Assembly: GCF_024298885.1 (NCBI RefSeq)
Contig: NZ_CP101166.1
Span: 1,240,001-1,304,000 of the forward strand
DNA length: 64,000 bases
DNA from: Haloglomus halophilum
GTDB taxonomy: Archaea > Halobacteriota > Halobacteria > Halobacteriales > Haloarculaceae
Direction: 5' to 3'
The position numbers and the translations under genes were made by a program. The first letter of the stretch is position 1, and every line of letters begins with the position of its first letter. Positions 51,791 through 60,996 of the stretch are shown here, in pieces. The notes under the pieces are model-generated. The model had not been told where the DNA came from. It saw nothing but the letters and a program-made list of their open reading frames with translations, and did no database searches.

Positions 51791-53572
51791 CTACTCCGCC
51801 CCTTCGCTCCACTCGGCATCCGCGAGCGTCCGCTGGACGGCTTGCTGGCCGACGGCGGCCGCCAGCGTCTCGAAGCCCTGACGCTCGACGGGGTCGCCGG
51901 CCTCGGCCACCAGCCGACTGACGATGAACTCCGGCGTCGAGCGCCCGAGCGTCCCGAAGCGGGGCTGGTAGTCGACCTCCAGTTCCAGATCCGTCGTCAG
52001 CCCCTCGGCGAAGATACCGTCCGTGCGCGCGGGCGTCGGCAACGGTTCCAGGTCCTCGGCGAGGTGGGTCACGAACACGCCCAGCGCCCCTCTTTCGACG
52101 GCGAGCGTCAGCAGGCCGTGGAGGAGGTCGGCCGCACTTCCGGGTTCGGTGATGGCCTCGAACTCGTCGACCAGGAGCAGGGTGCGGCCCTCCTGGGTCA
52201 CGGGGGGCACGACGGAGCGGAGCGTCGACTCGAGGACGCCGGCGTTGAACGAGGCGTGCCGACGGTGGAAGACGAGGCGGTCGACCACGGTCACCTGCGC
52301 GCGCTCGGCGGGGACGGGCAGGCCCATGTGCGCGAGCAGGGCGACGCCCGCGAGCGTCTCCAGCAGCGTCGTCTTCCCGCCGGAGTTGGCGCCGGTGAGG
52401 ACCGCCACGCGGTCCTCGGTCGGCGCGTCGATGTCGAGCGTGTGCGGCCCCAGCCCGTAGTCGACGGGCTGGACGTCGACGTCGGCCGCCACGAGGTCGA
52501 GGTTGCGCGCCCCCTCGACCGCGAGGGTCGTCTCCGTCTCACCCTCGGTCAGCTCGGGTTCCCGGAGGTCGAACGCCACCGCGAACCGGGCGAGCGAGAC
52601 ATCCAGCGCCACGTCGTCGACGGCCGCGACGGCGGTGTCGACGGCCTCGCGCCCGGCTTCGAGGTCGCGTTCGAGGCGCTCGCGCACCTCGCGTTCGCGC
52701 TCGTCCACGCGCTCGCGCAGTTCCGCGACGAGCGCGCGCAACGACTCCATGACGAAGGTGTCGGCCGCCGTCGCATCGTCGGGTAGCGCCGCCTGGACGA
52801 TCGCGTCGTCCACGTCGGCCTCGCGGACGACGTGCCGGCGGAGCGCCCCGCGGAACTCGCTGGCGTCGCGGGCCTCCTCGCGGACCGCCTCGAGGACCGC
52901 GTCGGCGTCCGCACGCATGTCCTCCGCGCGCCCGAGCGCGTCGCGGAGCGAGTCGAGTTCGTCGTCGGCGCCACGGGCGACGCGCCGGCCGGTGCCGCTC
53001 GCTTCGGCGTCGGAGCCGTGGCCCAGCGCCCGGAGCGCCCGCGTCGCGTCGGCCAGCGCGTCGCGGTCGAGTTCGGCCAGCGGCGCGAACACGCCCTCGG
53101 AGACGCCCGCATCGAGCAGCGCGAGCGCGGTCTCGGCGGCGTCGACCTCGCCGGCGCCGGCGTGGTCGTCGAACGCGTCGAGGACGGCCTCACGCGTGTC
53201 CTCGTCGAGCGCCCGCCAGGACTCGACGGCGGTCATCGTCTCCGCGAGGCGGTCGGCGATGGCCTCGCGGTTCGCGAGCGGCGTCAGCACCCGGACGCGG
53301 TCGGCGGCGCTCTCGGTGACGGCGTACTCCTCGATGAGCGCCACGAGGTCCCGATAGACGGACCGGGAGTCACGCGTCGCGAGCAGGTCCAGCCCCTCGC
53401 CGCCCGCGGCCCGGCGGAGGATTCGGGTCGCGCGACCCCGCGAGAGCCCCGCCTCGGCGAGGGTGCGCGAGTCCACGGACTCGATGGCCTCGATGGCGCG
53501 TTGCTCGCCCAGTTCCTCGCGCAACAGGGCGGCCGTCTTCGGCCCGACGCCCCAGTAGTCCTCCAGTCGCAT
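51791..53572 (-). CDS. archaeal MutS-like ATPase with N-terminal HhH
   Basis: 593 residues. A helix-hairpin-helix opens the protein (YWGVGPKTAALLREELGEQRAIEAI), followed by a long charged coiled-coil region (about 150-330) and the MutS C-terminal ABC ATPase: LTGANSGGKTT (Walker A, 394-401), TLLLVDEFEAITEP (Walker B) and VFVTHLAEDL. There is no mismatch-recognition domain I, so it resembles archaeal MutS5/MutS2-like proteins, which bind branched DNA. It lies 790 bases from the EndoMS gene, and a similar protein starts at 62953. Confidence 0.85.
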   Translation of the reverse strand: MRLEDYWGVGPKTAALLREELGEQRAIEAIESVDSRTLAEAGLSRGRATRILRRAAGGEGLDLLATRDSRSVYRDLVALIEEYAVTESAADRVRVLTPLANREAIADRLAETMTAVESWRALDEDTREAVLDAFDDHAGAGEVDAAETALALLDAGVSEGVFAPLAELDRDALADATRALRALGHGSDAEASGTGRRVARGADDELDSLRDALGRAEDMRADADAVLEAVREEARDASEFRGALRRHVVREADVDDAIVQAALPDDATAADTFVMESLRALVAELRERVDEREREVRERLERDLEAGREAVDTAVAAVDDVALDVSLARFAVAFDLREPELTEGETETTLAVEGARNLDLVAADVDVQPVDYGLGPHTLDIDAPTEDRVAVLTGANSGGKTTLLETLAGVALLAHMGLPVPAERAQVTVVDRLVFHRRHASFNAGVLESTLRSVVPPVTQEGRTLLLVDEFEAITEPGSAADLLHGLLTLAVERGALGVFVTHLAEDLEPLPTPARTDGIFAEGLTTDLELEVDYQPRFGTLGRSTPEFIVSRLVAEAGDPVERQGFETLAAAVGQQAVQRTLADAEWSEGAE

Positions 53573-53702
53573 CGGTGGAGGGGAGTCGCGGACGGGTGTT
53601 ATGGCTGCCGGGATGGGGCTGGCGAGACGGCGTTGGCAGTTGGCAGGGAGACGGCTATATCGACCAGAACGAGACCGCACCACACCACGACCGGACAGCC
53701 CA

Positions 53703-53833
53703 GAAAGCCCCCGGCCGCTCGACCTGCCGGGCCTCGCTGCGCGCTTCCCTCACGGCTCGCAGGCTCGCCGCTCGGTCCAGTGCTTGCGTCGTCCGGGCAG
53801 GGTCGAGGCGGCCGGCCCCTTTCAGTCCCACCC
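53703..53833 (+). repeat. dispersed repeat module A, copy 2
   Basis: Starts GAAAGCCCCCGGCCGCTCGA and ends CCTTTCAGTCCCACCC, like 29601-29726 and in the same orientation. The central 70 bases keep the CTCGCTGCGC and GTGCTT.CGTCG landmarks. Confidence 0.75.
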
Positions 53834-53934
53834 GATACCGGCTATCGAGGCTCACGGCGCCCCTGCCCTTCCCCGGGTCGCGCGGGCTTGCGCGTCCGCG
53901 CTGCGCCACGCGCTCCCGGCCCGTGGACTGGTCG

Positions 53935-54072
53935 GCTAGCCGGTTCCGGGACCAGGAAGCGCGCGAGCGCCCCACAGTCGAAGCCGCGAGCGAAGCGAGC
54001 GTGCTGGAACACTGCGGCGCTCGCGCGGGGAGGTATGGGGACACTAGCACTCCGCTGGAACCACCACGCGCG
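53935..54072 (-). repeat. dispersed repeat module B, copy 2 (inverted)
   Basis: Reverse complement of the module at 29750-29886. The GCGCGTGGTGGTTCCAGCGG end is at 54072 and the GCGCTCGCGCGCTTCCTG end near 53955. Module A kept its orientation, so the two modules rearranged independently. Confidence 0.75.
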
Positions 54073-54358
54073 TCACTCGACTCGAAACAGAGGTCCTGGT
54101 GGAATCGAAGGGCGAGCGCTCTCGATCCAGCCCCGGCGACGTAAGCAGCGGGGCGCTACGCGCCCCGAGCGAACGGCGAAGCCGTGAGCACCGCAGCGAC
54201 CGAAGGGAGCGAGGAGCGCAACGAGCCGCGGCTGGTCGAGAGCGCGAGGGCTTCGTAGGTGTCGTTATCTCCCGCAGCCATTATTTGTGCTTTAGTACCA
54301 CGATTATCAATGTAATAGAGATATTAGACACCTATACGCCCGATATGTCCATTACCCC

Positions 54359-54372
54359 TGACTCATGAGTCA
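54359..54372. repeat. 14-bp palindrome across the EndoMS stop codon
   Basis: TGACTCATGAGTCA is a perfect palindrome that includes the stop codon of the downstream minus-strand gene. It could form a small hairpin at the 3' end of the mRNA. Confidence 0.35.
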
Positions 54373-55250
54373 TCTGGCGGTTCGAGCGAGACGAACTCCA
54401 GCCCCTCCTCGGCCAGCAGTTGTCGCGCCCGGTCGGTCACGGAGGGCGCGACCAGCACCCCCCGAACCGCGGCATCCTCGTGCAGCTCCCGTCGCAGCGC
54501 GTCCACGTAGCGCGAGAGCTGGCCAACCGCGTCCGGGCCCACACGCCGGCGTTTCAGCTCGAGCACCACCGTCCGGCCGTCGGCGTCCTCGCCGTAGACG
54601 TCGACCGCGCCCGCTGGTGTCTGCCGCTCGGTCGCGAGCGGCGTGAACCCCGGCTCGACGAGGTCCGGGTCCGCGAGGATGCGCTCGCGGAGGTCCGCCT
54701 CGGTCCCCCTCAGCGCGAGGTCCTCCGGGTCGACCGCGTCGTAGGCCGACACCTGCGCGACGCGGTCGAAGGTCACCACCAGCTCCTCGGCCGGCGTGGT
54801 CCGCTCGCTCCGGACGCGCAGGGTCGGCTCGCGCTCGACATCGTCGGCACCCCCCTCCGAATCGCCCCCCTCCGCGTCGCCATCGTCCGCGTCGCCGTCG
54901 GCCTCGACCAGCGACGGCTCGACGGTACAGCCGGGCGGCTGCCAGTTCACGGGCTGTTGGCCCTCGTCCGTGTGGACGAGGACGCTCCCGTCGGGCTTGC
55001 AGACGAGCAGACGGTCGCCGGGACCGAGCGAGGAACTCGCACGGCCCTCGTACTCGACGCTGCACCGGCCGAACACCGTCAGCATCGCGTCACGGGCGAG
55101 CGCGCGCTCGCAGACCGCGAGCGCGTCCGCGGCCGTGGGCGCCACGACCGTCTCGACGCCACGGCCGGCCATCGCGCTCTCGGGCACCGGCGGCGCCGGT
55201 GGCTCCTCGTCCGCCCCGCCCCCGGCATCGTCGGCAGCTTCGTCGGTCAC
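54363..55250 (-). CDS. nucS: mismatch-specific endonuclease EndoMS/NucS
   Basis: 295 residues from a GTG. The N-terminal beta-sandwich has FGRCSVEYEGRASSSLGPGDRLLVCKPDGSVLVH and the conserved QQPVNWQPPGC. The C-terminal nuclease has E199 (LVEPGF), D217 (GAVDVYG), E231-x-K233 (VVLELKRRRVG) and Q244 (GQLSRYVDALRR), the RecB-like site that cuts both strands at mismatched bases. An acidic insertion at about 117-140 is a halophilic feature. EndoMS offers mismatch correction where MutSL may be absent. Confidence 0.94.
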   Translation of the reverse strand: MTDEAADDAGGGADEEPPAPPVPESAMAGRGVETVVAPTAADALAVCERALARDAMLTVFGRCSVEYEGRASSSLGPGDRLLVCKPDGSVLVHTDEGQQPVNWQPPGCTVEPSLVEADGDADDGDAEGGDSEGGADDVEREPTLRVRSERTTPAEELVVTFDRVAQVSAYDAVDPEDLALRGTEADLRERILADPDLVEPGFTPLATERQTPAGAVDVYGEDADGRTVVLELKRRRVGPDAVGQLSRYVDALRRELHEDAAVRGVLVAPSVTDRARQLLAEEGLEFVSLEPPDDS

Positions 55251-55322
55251 TGCCGCGTCGGTAGCGCCGCCCCGGACAACCCCGTTACGGTCGCAAGCAG
55301 CCCCGGTGCGCTCGCGACGCGG

Positions 55323-55937
55323 TCAGGGACCGGCGTCGCTCCGCCCGGGCGCGCACTCGGCCACGAGCAGGCGGTCGGGCCCGACCCAGCGCGCGGCCGT
55401 CTCGCGCACCGCCCGCCGGGCCGCTGCGGGCGCGAACCCGCGGTCGACGGCGGCACCAAGGGCCTCTCGCGCGCCCGCAGCACGCTCTCGGAGCGCGTCG
55501 AGCGACCCCTCGACGGGCACCAGCACGCCGCCGCGGGCCGGGTCGACGCTCGCCCGACCGATGGCGTCGGCGTGAGGCGCGAGGTCGAACGGGACCGCGA
55601 GGTACGCCACCACGGCGAACGCACGGTCGACGACGTAGAGCGCCTCGTGGGCGCCGAAGTCGACGTGGCCGGGGAGCCGACCCCACGGCACGGCGACGGC
55701 CAGCGGCCGCGGGTCGACGGCTGTGACCGCATCGTCGGGGACGCGGACCGACTCGGGCGGGTCCGTCGCGGTCAGCAGGTCGCGCAGGAGGGCGGCGGCC
55801 CACTCGGCGCGGGGGTCGGCGCCGCCGAACGGCGTCGCGGGCGCGAGGCAGTCGGCGAGGCCGTCGCTCCGGTGGGCGTAGTGGAGGGTGTACCGACCGT
55901 CGGGACGCTCGTAGGCGACGAGGGCGCGCTCGCTCAT
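55323..55937 (-). CDS. DUF6735-type haloarchaeal protein
   Basis: 204 residues beginning MSERALVAYERPDGRYTLHYAHRS, the N-terminal pattern of the haloarchaeal DUF6735 family as I recall it. Mixed alpha/beta, no membrane segment or metal site. The start at 55937 fits the family; an ATG eleven codons upstream is possible. Function is unknown. It follows the same strand as nucS with a 72-base gap. Confidence 0.72.
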   Translation of the reverse strand: MSERALVAYERPDGRYTLHYAHRSDGLADCLAPATPFGGADPRAEWAAALLRDLLTATDPPESVRVPDDAVTAVDPRPLAVAVPWGRLPGHVDFGAHEALYVVDRAFAVVAYLAVPFDLAPHADAIGRASVDPARGGVLVPVEGSLDALRERAAGAREALGAAVDRGFAPAAARRAVRETAARWVGPDRLLVAECAPGRSDAGP

Positions 55938-56031
55938 CGGCGGCGTTGCTGCGGCTTCCGGTTTGAACACTCGTGAGCGTCGAACAATGAGTTCGACCGG
56001 AAACGGAGGGGTTCGACCGCCGACGCGTCGA

Positions 56032-56811
56032 TTACGTGATGGAGAACCCGCCGTCCACGACCAGGCCGTGCCCGGAGATCCAGGAGGCGTCCTCGCTCAG
56101 CAGGAACAGGATGGGCTCGGCGATCTCGTTGGGTTCGCCCAGGCGCTTCAGCGGGTACTGCTTCGCGGCCTTCTCCATCGCCTTCTCCGGGTCGCCCTTC
56201 GTCTCGAAGTACTGGCGGCCCAGCGGCGTATCCGTGAAGCCCGGACAGACCGCGTTACAGCGGACGCCGGCGTAGCCGGCTTCGGCGGCCACGGCGCGGC
56301 TGAAGTTGAGGACGGCCCCCTTCGTCAGCGAGTAGACCGACTGCTGCGGGAAGCCGAGGAAGCCCGCGAGCGAGGAGACGTTGACGATGGCCGCGTCGTC
56401 GTCGCCCTCCTTCAGGTGGGGGAGCGTCGTGTGACAGCCGTTCCAGACGCCCCGGAGGTTCACGTCCATCACGTACTCGAACGTGCCGTCGCTCACGTCC
56501 TCGACGTTGGCGGGCGGGTGGCCGGTGCCGGCGTTGTTGACGACACAGTCCAGCCCGTACTGGTCCGCGGTCTCGTCGGCGACCTCCTGGAACCGCTCCT
56601 TGTTGGTCACGTCCAGCTTCTCGAACTCGACGATGCCGTCGGGGTCGGCCTCGCGGACCATGTCGACGGTCTCCTGGCCGCCGTTCGTGTCCACGTCGGT
56701 AGCGATGACGTTCGCCCCCTCCTCGGCACAGCGGATGGTGGTCTCGCGGCCGATACCCGACCCCGCCCCCGTGATGAGGACGGTCCTGTCGGCGAGTCGT
56801 GCGGATGCCAT
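56032..56811 (-). CDS. short-chain dehydrogenase/reductase
   Basis: 259 residues of classical SDR type. TGAGSGIG (14-21) binds the cofactor and an Asp in VIATDVDTNGG suggests NAD(H); NNAGTG, VNVSSLAGF with the catalytic Ser, and YSLTKGAVLNFSRAVA (Tyr-x3-Lys) complete the active site. The ending ASWISGHGLVVDGGFS is typical of glucose-1-dehydrogenase-like and 3-oxoacyl reductase-like SDRs. Substrate unknown. Confidence 0.9.
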   Translation of the reverse strand: MASARLADRTVLITGAGSGIGRETTIRCAEEGANVIATDVDTNGGQETVDMVREADPDGIVEFEKLDVTNKERFQEVADETADQYGLDCVVNNAGTGHPPANVEDVSDGTFEYVMDVNLRGVWNGCHTTLPHLKEGDDDAAIVNVSSLAGFLGFPQQSVYSLTKGAVLNFSRAVAAEAGYAGVRCNAVCPGFTDTPLGRQYFETKGDPEKAMEKAAKQYPLKRLGEPNEIAEPILFLLSEDASWISGHGLVVDGGFSIT

Positions 56812-57020
56812 ACGTCGTCGTATCCCGGAGCCGTCATAAATCGGTCCCTACATACGGCATGAATCCGCGTGCTGTCGGGCGGTCCCGTGGCCCCGGGGGA
56901 CGCCGGAAAGGCAGCCCTCGTCACCGTCGATGGCCGGCCTCCGGACCGGAAACCGGGTGTTCGGGGCGCCGACGGATTATTGAAGGTGGGCCACCGAAAC
57001 CGAGCAACGAGGATATCCGG

Positions 57021-57695
57021 ATGCCGAACAACGACGGCGAGGGAGAACGGGCCGACGGGGGCGTCGAGACCGTGGACTTCGACGCACTCGATGACGACGA
57101 CCTCCCGGAGTGGGCGACCGAGGAGGCGTCGGTCTCCGCGACCGAGCCGACCCACTCCCCGGAGCCGACCGACACACCGGAACCTGGAACGGAGCCGGAA
57201 TCGGAGCCGAACGACCCCGCCCCCGAGCGCGACGACGGGGCGGACGACCCCGTCGACGCGGCGACGGCCGTCAACTTCGCGAACGTGGAGACCGGCGCCA
57301 GCGCCTCCGTCCCCGTGGGCTGGTCCCGGATGGAGGCGGACTACGGCGACACCGGCGGCACCAGCATCGACCCCGACCTCGACGACGTGGACCCGAGCAC
57401 ACTCCTCGACGAGATCGACGACGGGGAGTTCCCGCGGCCGGGGGCATCCAACGCGGCCGGTACGGACGCCGCGGTACCAGCCGACGCGCCCCCGGCGACG
57501 ACCGGCGGCGGGCTGACCCCCGACGACCCGGCCATCGCGTTCGGACTCGGGGCCGTCGTGATGCTCGTCGCGGCGATCATCTACGTCCTGCTCTCGACCA
57601 CGCTTCCGCCCGCGGCGGCGGGACTGGCCATCGCCACCTGCCTCGTCGCCGCCTCCGTCGTCGGGCTCGTCTACGTGGCCGACCAGCGCTTCTGA
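57021..57695 (+). CDS. acidic membrane protein with two C-terminal helices, function unknown
   Basis: 224 residues. The first 150 are an acidic, Pro/Thr-rich, probably disordered cytoplasmic region (SPEPTDTPEPGTEPESE; DPDLDDVDPSTLLDEIDDGEFP). Two membrane helices follow (AIAFGLGAVVMLVAAIIYVLL; AAGLAIATCLVAASVVGLVYVA) with a short positively charged end. Related tail-anchored proteins are common in haloarchaea, without known role. Confidence 0.72.
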   Translation: MPNNDGEGERADGGVETVDFDALDDDDLPEWATEEASVSATEPTHSPEPTDTPEPGTEPESEPNDPAPERDDGADDPVDAATAVNFANVETGASASVPVGWSRMEADYGDTGGTSIDPDLDDVDPSTLLDEIDDGEFPRPGASNAAGTDAAVPADAPPATTGGGLTPDDPAIAFGLGAVVMLVAAIIYVLLSTTLPPAAAGLAIATCLVAASVVGLVYVADQRF

Positions 57696-57740
57696 CGGGG
57701 CACTGTAGTTGAAGTGGCCACGGGCCGCCCGCCCAGGTAG

Positions 57741-58589
57741 ATGCCCAGCCCCACGCTCGTCGCCCACCGGGGATTCGCCGGCAGCCTCCCACAGAACACC
57801 TCATACGCCGTCAGGCGGGCCGGTGCGCACCCGGAGACAGGGATGGTCGAGGTGGATGTCCAGCCGGCCGCCGACGGGACGCCGGTGGTGTTCCACGACA
57901 GCCACCTCGGGACCGCCCCCGACGGCGGCCCGGGGCTCACCGACCGCGAGGGTGTCGTCTGGGAGACGCCGCTCGCGGAGGTGACGGCCGCCGAGGTACT
58001 CGGCTCGGGCGAGACGGTGCCGACGCTGGCGGCGGTCGTGGAGGCCTGCCCCGGCGAGGTCCGGCTCAACGTCGAGCTGAAGAACCCCGGCACGCACGGC
58101 ATCCGTCCCGGGGCGAAACTGGACGACGGCGCGCTCGCCACCCAGCGCGAGGTCTGGGCCCCGTTCGTCGAGCGCGTGCTCGACGACTGTACGGGCGCCG
58201 GCGTGCTCCTCTCCTCGTTCTGCGAGGCCGCGCTCGCGGTCGCGGGCGAGCGCGGTGCCCACCCGACGGCCGCGCTCTGTCTGACGAACGTCGCGGACGG
58301 CATCGCCGTGGCCCGCCGACACGACTGCGCGGCCATCCACCCGCCGGTGGAGGCGCTCCTCGCGGACGACCCGCGCGTGGACCCGACCGGCGACGCCGCG
58401 GGCGTGCCCGACACCCGTGACGCGGTGCTGGACGCGGCGGCCGACCACGGCTGGGCCGTCAACGTCTGGACCGTCCAGGAGTGGCACGAGGCACACCGGC
58501 TCGCCGCACTCGGTGTCGACGGCATCATCGCGGACTATCCCGGCGTGCTGTCGTCGGCACGCCCGTCACACCCGAACCGGCGGCAGTAA
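57741..58589 (+). CDS. glycerophosphodiester phosphodiesterase family protein
   Basis: 282 residues of the GDPD TIM barrel: VAHRGFAGSLPQNT (catalytic His-Arg and Glu-equivalent region), VEVDVQPAADGTPVVFHDSHLG (metal Glu/Asp and second His), RLNVELKNPG, and the C-terminal WAVNVWTVQEWHEAHRLAALGVDGIIADYPG. It hydrolyses glycerophosphodiesters to glycerol-3-phosphate or acts on related archaeal polar-lipid products. The ENT of the usual PENT motif reads QNT here. No signal peptide, so cytoplasmic. Confidence 0.9.
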   Translation: MPSPTLVAHRGFAGSLPQNTSYAVRRAGAHPETGMVEVDVQPAADGTPVVFHDSHLGTAPDGGPGLTDREGVVWETPLAEVTAAEVLGSGETVPTLAAVVEACPGEVRLNVELKNPGTHGIRPGAKLDDGALATQREVWAPFVERVLDDCTGAGVLLSSFCEAALAVAGERGAHPTAALCLTNVADGIAVARRHDCAAIHPPVEALLADDPRVDPTGDAAGVPDTRDAVLDAAADHGWAVNVWTVQEWHEAHRLAALGVDGIIADYPGVLSSARPSHPNRRQ

Positions 58590-58593
58590 CCGC

Positions 58594-59568
58594 TCACTCG
58601 TCCGAAGACGGGCGTGGAGTGTCGTCAGTCGCCCGCTCGGTCCCCCGGATGCGCTCGAGCGCCTCCACGGCGGCAATCCGGACATCCGCCTGGTTGTCCC
58701 GCTCCGCGACCCGTTCGAGGTCGGCCGTCGCGGCCGTGGAATCCAGGTGGCCCAGCGCCCGACACGCGTGGCGTCGCACGTCACCGTCGGGCCGGTCGAG
58801 CAGTTCGACCAGATCCGGGACGAGATCGCTGACAGCGGGGTCCCCGTCGACATCATCGTCGTAGAACGTCTTCCGCATCATCGAATGGACGACCGGACCG
58901 TTGGCGGCCAGTTCCGCGACCAGGCGAGACGTGAGCAGCGGTCGCTCCTGCTCGGCAAGCCCTTCACGCAGCCGCTCCCGTGCGCTCGCCCGCAGGTCGT
59001 GGTCGACGGTACCCGTCCGGAAGACGGCGAAGCCGGCCGCGACGGCAACGTTCGTACGGTCGTCGAGGCGCACAGCTATCGGGTGTGCAGGTCGGCCGTC
59101 GAGCCGCTCCTCCAGCCGCTCCTCGATATCCGGGCCGTACGCCGTGTCGGTGCCGGCGGCGAACCGACCGATAGCGGTCGCGGCCGCCTGCCGGACCTCG
59201 TGGTGGTCGTCTGATAGCGCCCGGTACAGGCCATCGACCACCGCGACGGCCTCGTCACCGGGTGGTTCCAGAGTGACGTGTCCGAGCGCGGTCGCCGCCG
59301 CGGCCCGAACACCGTGGTCGTCGTGCTCGAGCATGTCGGGCAGCGGGTCCACCGGGAGGTCGGCCCGCGTCAGCACCAGCAGCACTCCCTCCCGGGTCGA
59401 CTCATCACTGCCCGCGAGCAGGTCCCACAGCGCCGTCGCGTTGTCCGCGGTCAGCCGTTCCGGGTGCTCTTCGACCCGTTCCAGCGTGGCCGCTTCCGCC
59501 GGCGTCAGGTCCAGGGCGTCGATGTCCGTCACGGCTCCACCCCATTGTCGGTCATCGGTCGTTGTCAT
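58594..59568 (-). CDS. HEAT-repeat protein
   Basis: 324 residues built from about seven HEAT-like helical pairs, e.g. MLEHDDHGVRAAAATALGHV, ALSDDHHEVRQAAATAIGRF, LLDRPDGDVRRHACRALGHL and AERDNQADVRIAAVEALERI. Such solenoids bind proteins or phycobilin-lyase-like partners; function unknown. Only 4 bases separate its end from that of the convergent phosphodiesterase gene. Confidence 0.85.
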   Translation of the reverse strand: MTTTDDRQWGGAVTDIDALDLTPAEAATLERVEEHPERLTADNATALWDLLAGSDESTREGVLLVLTRADLPVDPLPDMLEHDDHGVRAAAATALGHVTLEPPGDEAVAVVDGLYRALSDDHHEVRQAAATAIGRFAAGTDTAYGPDIEERLEERLDGRPAHPIAVRLDDRTNVAVAAGFAVFRTGTVDHDLRASARERLREGLAEQERPLLTSRLVAELAANGPVVHSMMRKTFYDDDVDGDPAVSDLVPDLVELLDRPDGDVRRHACRALGHLDSTAATADLERVAERDNQADVRIAAVEALERIRGTERATDDTPRPSSDE

Positions 59569-59633
59569 CGACGAGCGTGCTTAATGGTGTTCCCGAGTGC
59601 TATCCTCGTCACGTCCCCCACTCACGTTCCCGG

Positions 59634-60959
59634 TCAGTCGTCGGTCGCGGTCGCGACGGTGGAGTCGGTCACGGCGTCACCATCCCCCTCGAACACGTCG
59701 GCGAGATGGTCGTTGAGGAACTGGCCCTCGGGGTCGAACTCGCGGCGGACCCGCTGGAACGTCTCCCACTCCGGGTAGAGGTCGGCGAAGTCGTCGGCGC
59801 CGTACCAGTGATGTTTCCCCCAGTGCGGGCGCGCGTCGTACGGCTCCAGCGTCGCGGCGCAGTCCTCCAGGAACTCGCGGTACGGCTTCCGGTGGAAGGT
59901 GTGACAGGCCAGGAACACCGAATCGCGGCCGTACGCCGGGGAGATGGGCAGGTCGTCGCCCGCGACGGTGCGGAACTCGACGGGGAACTGGACGCGATGC
60001 TCGAGGACGGTCTCGCGGAGGTCGCGGAAGGCGTCGACGGCGTCGTCGGCGGGGACGCCGAACTCGCTCTCGTTGAAGCGCACGTCGCGTTCGGTCGCGT
60101 ACACCTCGTGCGAGGGCCCGACGGCGTGGTGCTCGTCGAACGTCGCGACGGTGGCGCGGTTCAGATACGGCGTCGCGGCCCGGGGGAGCGCGGTACCGAG
60201 CCGGCAGATGCCCTCCCACGCGAGGTTCTCGAGGCGCTCCTCGTACGCGGGCGTGGGCTCGTCGGGCGTGTCCGGGTCGACCTCGTTCAGCGTCTTCACC
60301 CACGCCGTCCCCGTGTGCGGGAACCACCAGAACTCGAAGTGGTCGTGCTCGGCGCGGTAGCGGTCCACGTCCGCGAGCACCTCGTCGATGGGCGCGGTGA
60401 AGTTGTGTTCCGCGAGTTTGTACGCCGGTCGCACCGACAGCGTCACCTCCGTGACGACGCCGAGCGTGCCGAGCGAGACACAGGCCGCGCGGAACGCATC
60501 GCCATCGTCGGGTGTCAGTTCACGCGTGCCGCCGTCGGCGGTGACGAGACGCAGTCGCTCGACGGTCGTCGCGATGACGCCGAACTCGTCGCCGGTCCCG
60601 TGCGTGCCGGTAGCGAGCGCGCCGGCGACGGACTGCTTGTCGATGTCGCCCAGGTTCTCCATCGCGAGGTCGTGCTCGGCGAGCGCGCGGTTCAGGTCGT
60701 GGAGGCTCGTGCCCGCCCGGACCGTGGCGGTCCCGGCGTCGGGGTCCACGTCGACGAGGCCGGTGTACTCCTCCAGCGAGAGCAGGACGTCGTCGCTGGT
60801 GGCGACCGGCGGGAAGGAGTGGCCCGCACCGACGACGCGGACGGTGTCCTCGGGGCCGGCCGCCCGGAGCGCACGCTGGATGTCGGCCAGCGTCCGCGGG
60901 TAGTGGACCGAGGAGGGCTGGCAGGTCGCGCTGCCGGACCAGTTGGACCACTCCATCAT
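59634..60959 (-). CDS. FAD-linked oxidoreductase, sugar-1,4-lactone oxidase family
   Basis: About 441 residues (MMEWSNWSG start; the second Met is equally likely). An FAD_binding_4 domain has VRVVGAGHSFPPVATSDD and DIDKQSVAGALATGTHGTG, followed by an ALO C-terminal domain (HFEFWWFPHTG, ARPHWGKHHW with the C-terminal HWGK active-site motif). Oxidises a sugar lactone or polyol such as L-gulono- or D-arabinono-1,4-lactone. It follows the PLP-enzyme gene on the same strand with 37 bases between, a pairing also seen in actinomycetes as I recall. Confidence 0.87.
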   Translation of the reverse strand: MMEWSNWSGSATCQPSSVHYPRTLADIQRALRAAGPEDTVRVVGAGHSFPPVATSDDVLLSLEEYTGLVDVDPDAGTATVRAGTSLHDLNRALAEHDLAMENLGDIDKQSVAGALATGTHGTGDEFGVIATTVERLRLVTADGGTRELTPDDGDAFRAACVSLGTLGVVTEVTLSVRPAYKLAEHNFTAPIDEVLADVDRYRAEHDHFEFWWFPHTGTAWVKTLNEVDPDTPDEPTPAYEERLENLAWEGICRLGTALPRAATPYLNRATVATFDEHHAVGPSHEVYATERDVRFNESEFGVPADDAVDAFRDLRETVLEHRVQFPVEFRTVAGDDLPISPAYGRDSVFLACHTFHRKPYREFLEDCAATLEPYDARPHWGKHHWYGADDFADLYPEWETFQRVRREFDPEGQFLNDHLADVFEGDGDAVTDSTVATATDD

Positions 60960-60996
60960 CGGTGCGTCACCTCGTCCGTCGCGTCGCTGTCTCGGG

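Larger units (their letters stand above)
53573..54362. other. non-coding repeat locus 2
   Basis: 790 bases without a credible gene. It holds module A copy 2 (53703-53833) and module B copy 2 inverted (53935-54072). A low-complexity stretch rich in GAGCGAACGG/GAGGAGCGCAACG units at about 54155-54235 and an AT-rich tail (54250-54360) follow. Confidence 0.7.

Noticed and set aside
53655..54050. Minus-strand frame with LVSPYLPARAP, also visible in the other repeat locus.
   Set aside because: The likeness follows from DNA-level repeat module B; the peptide is Arg/Ser-rich without a start signal or domain.
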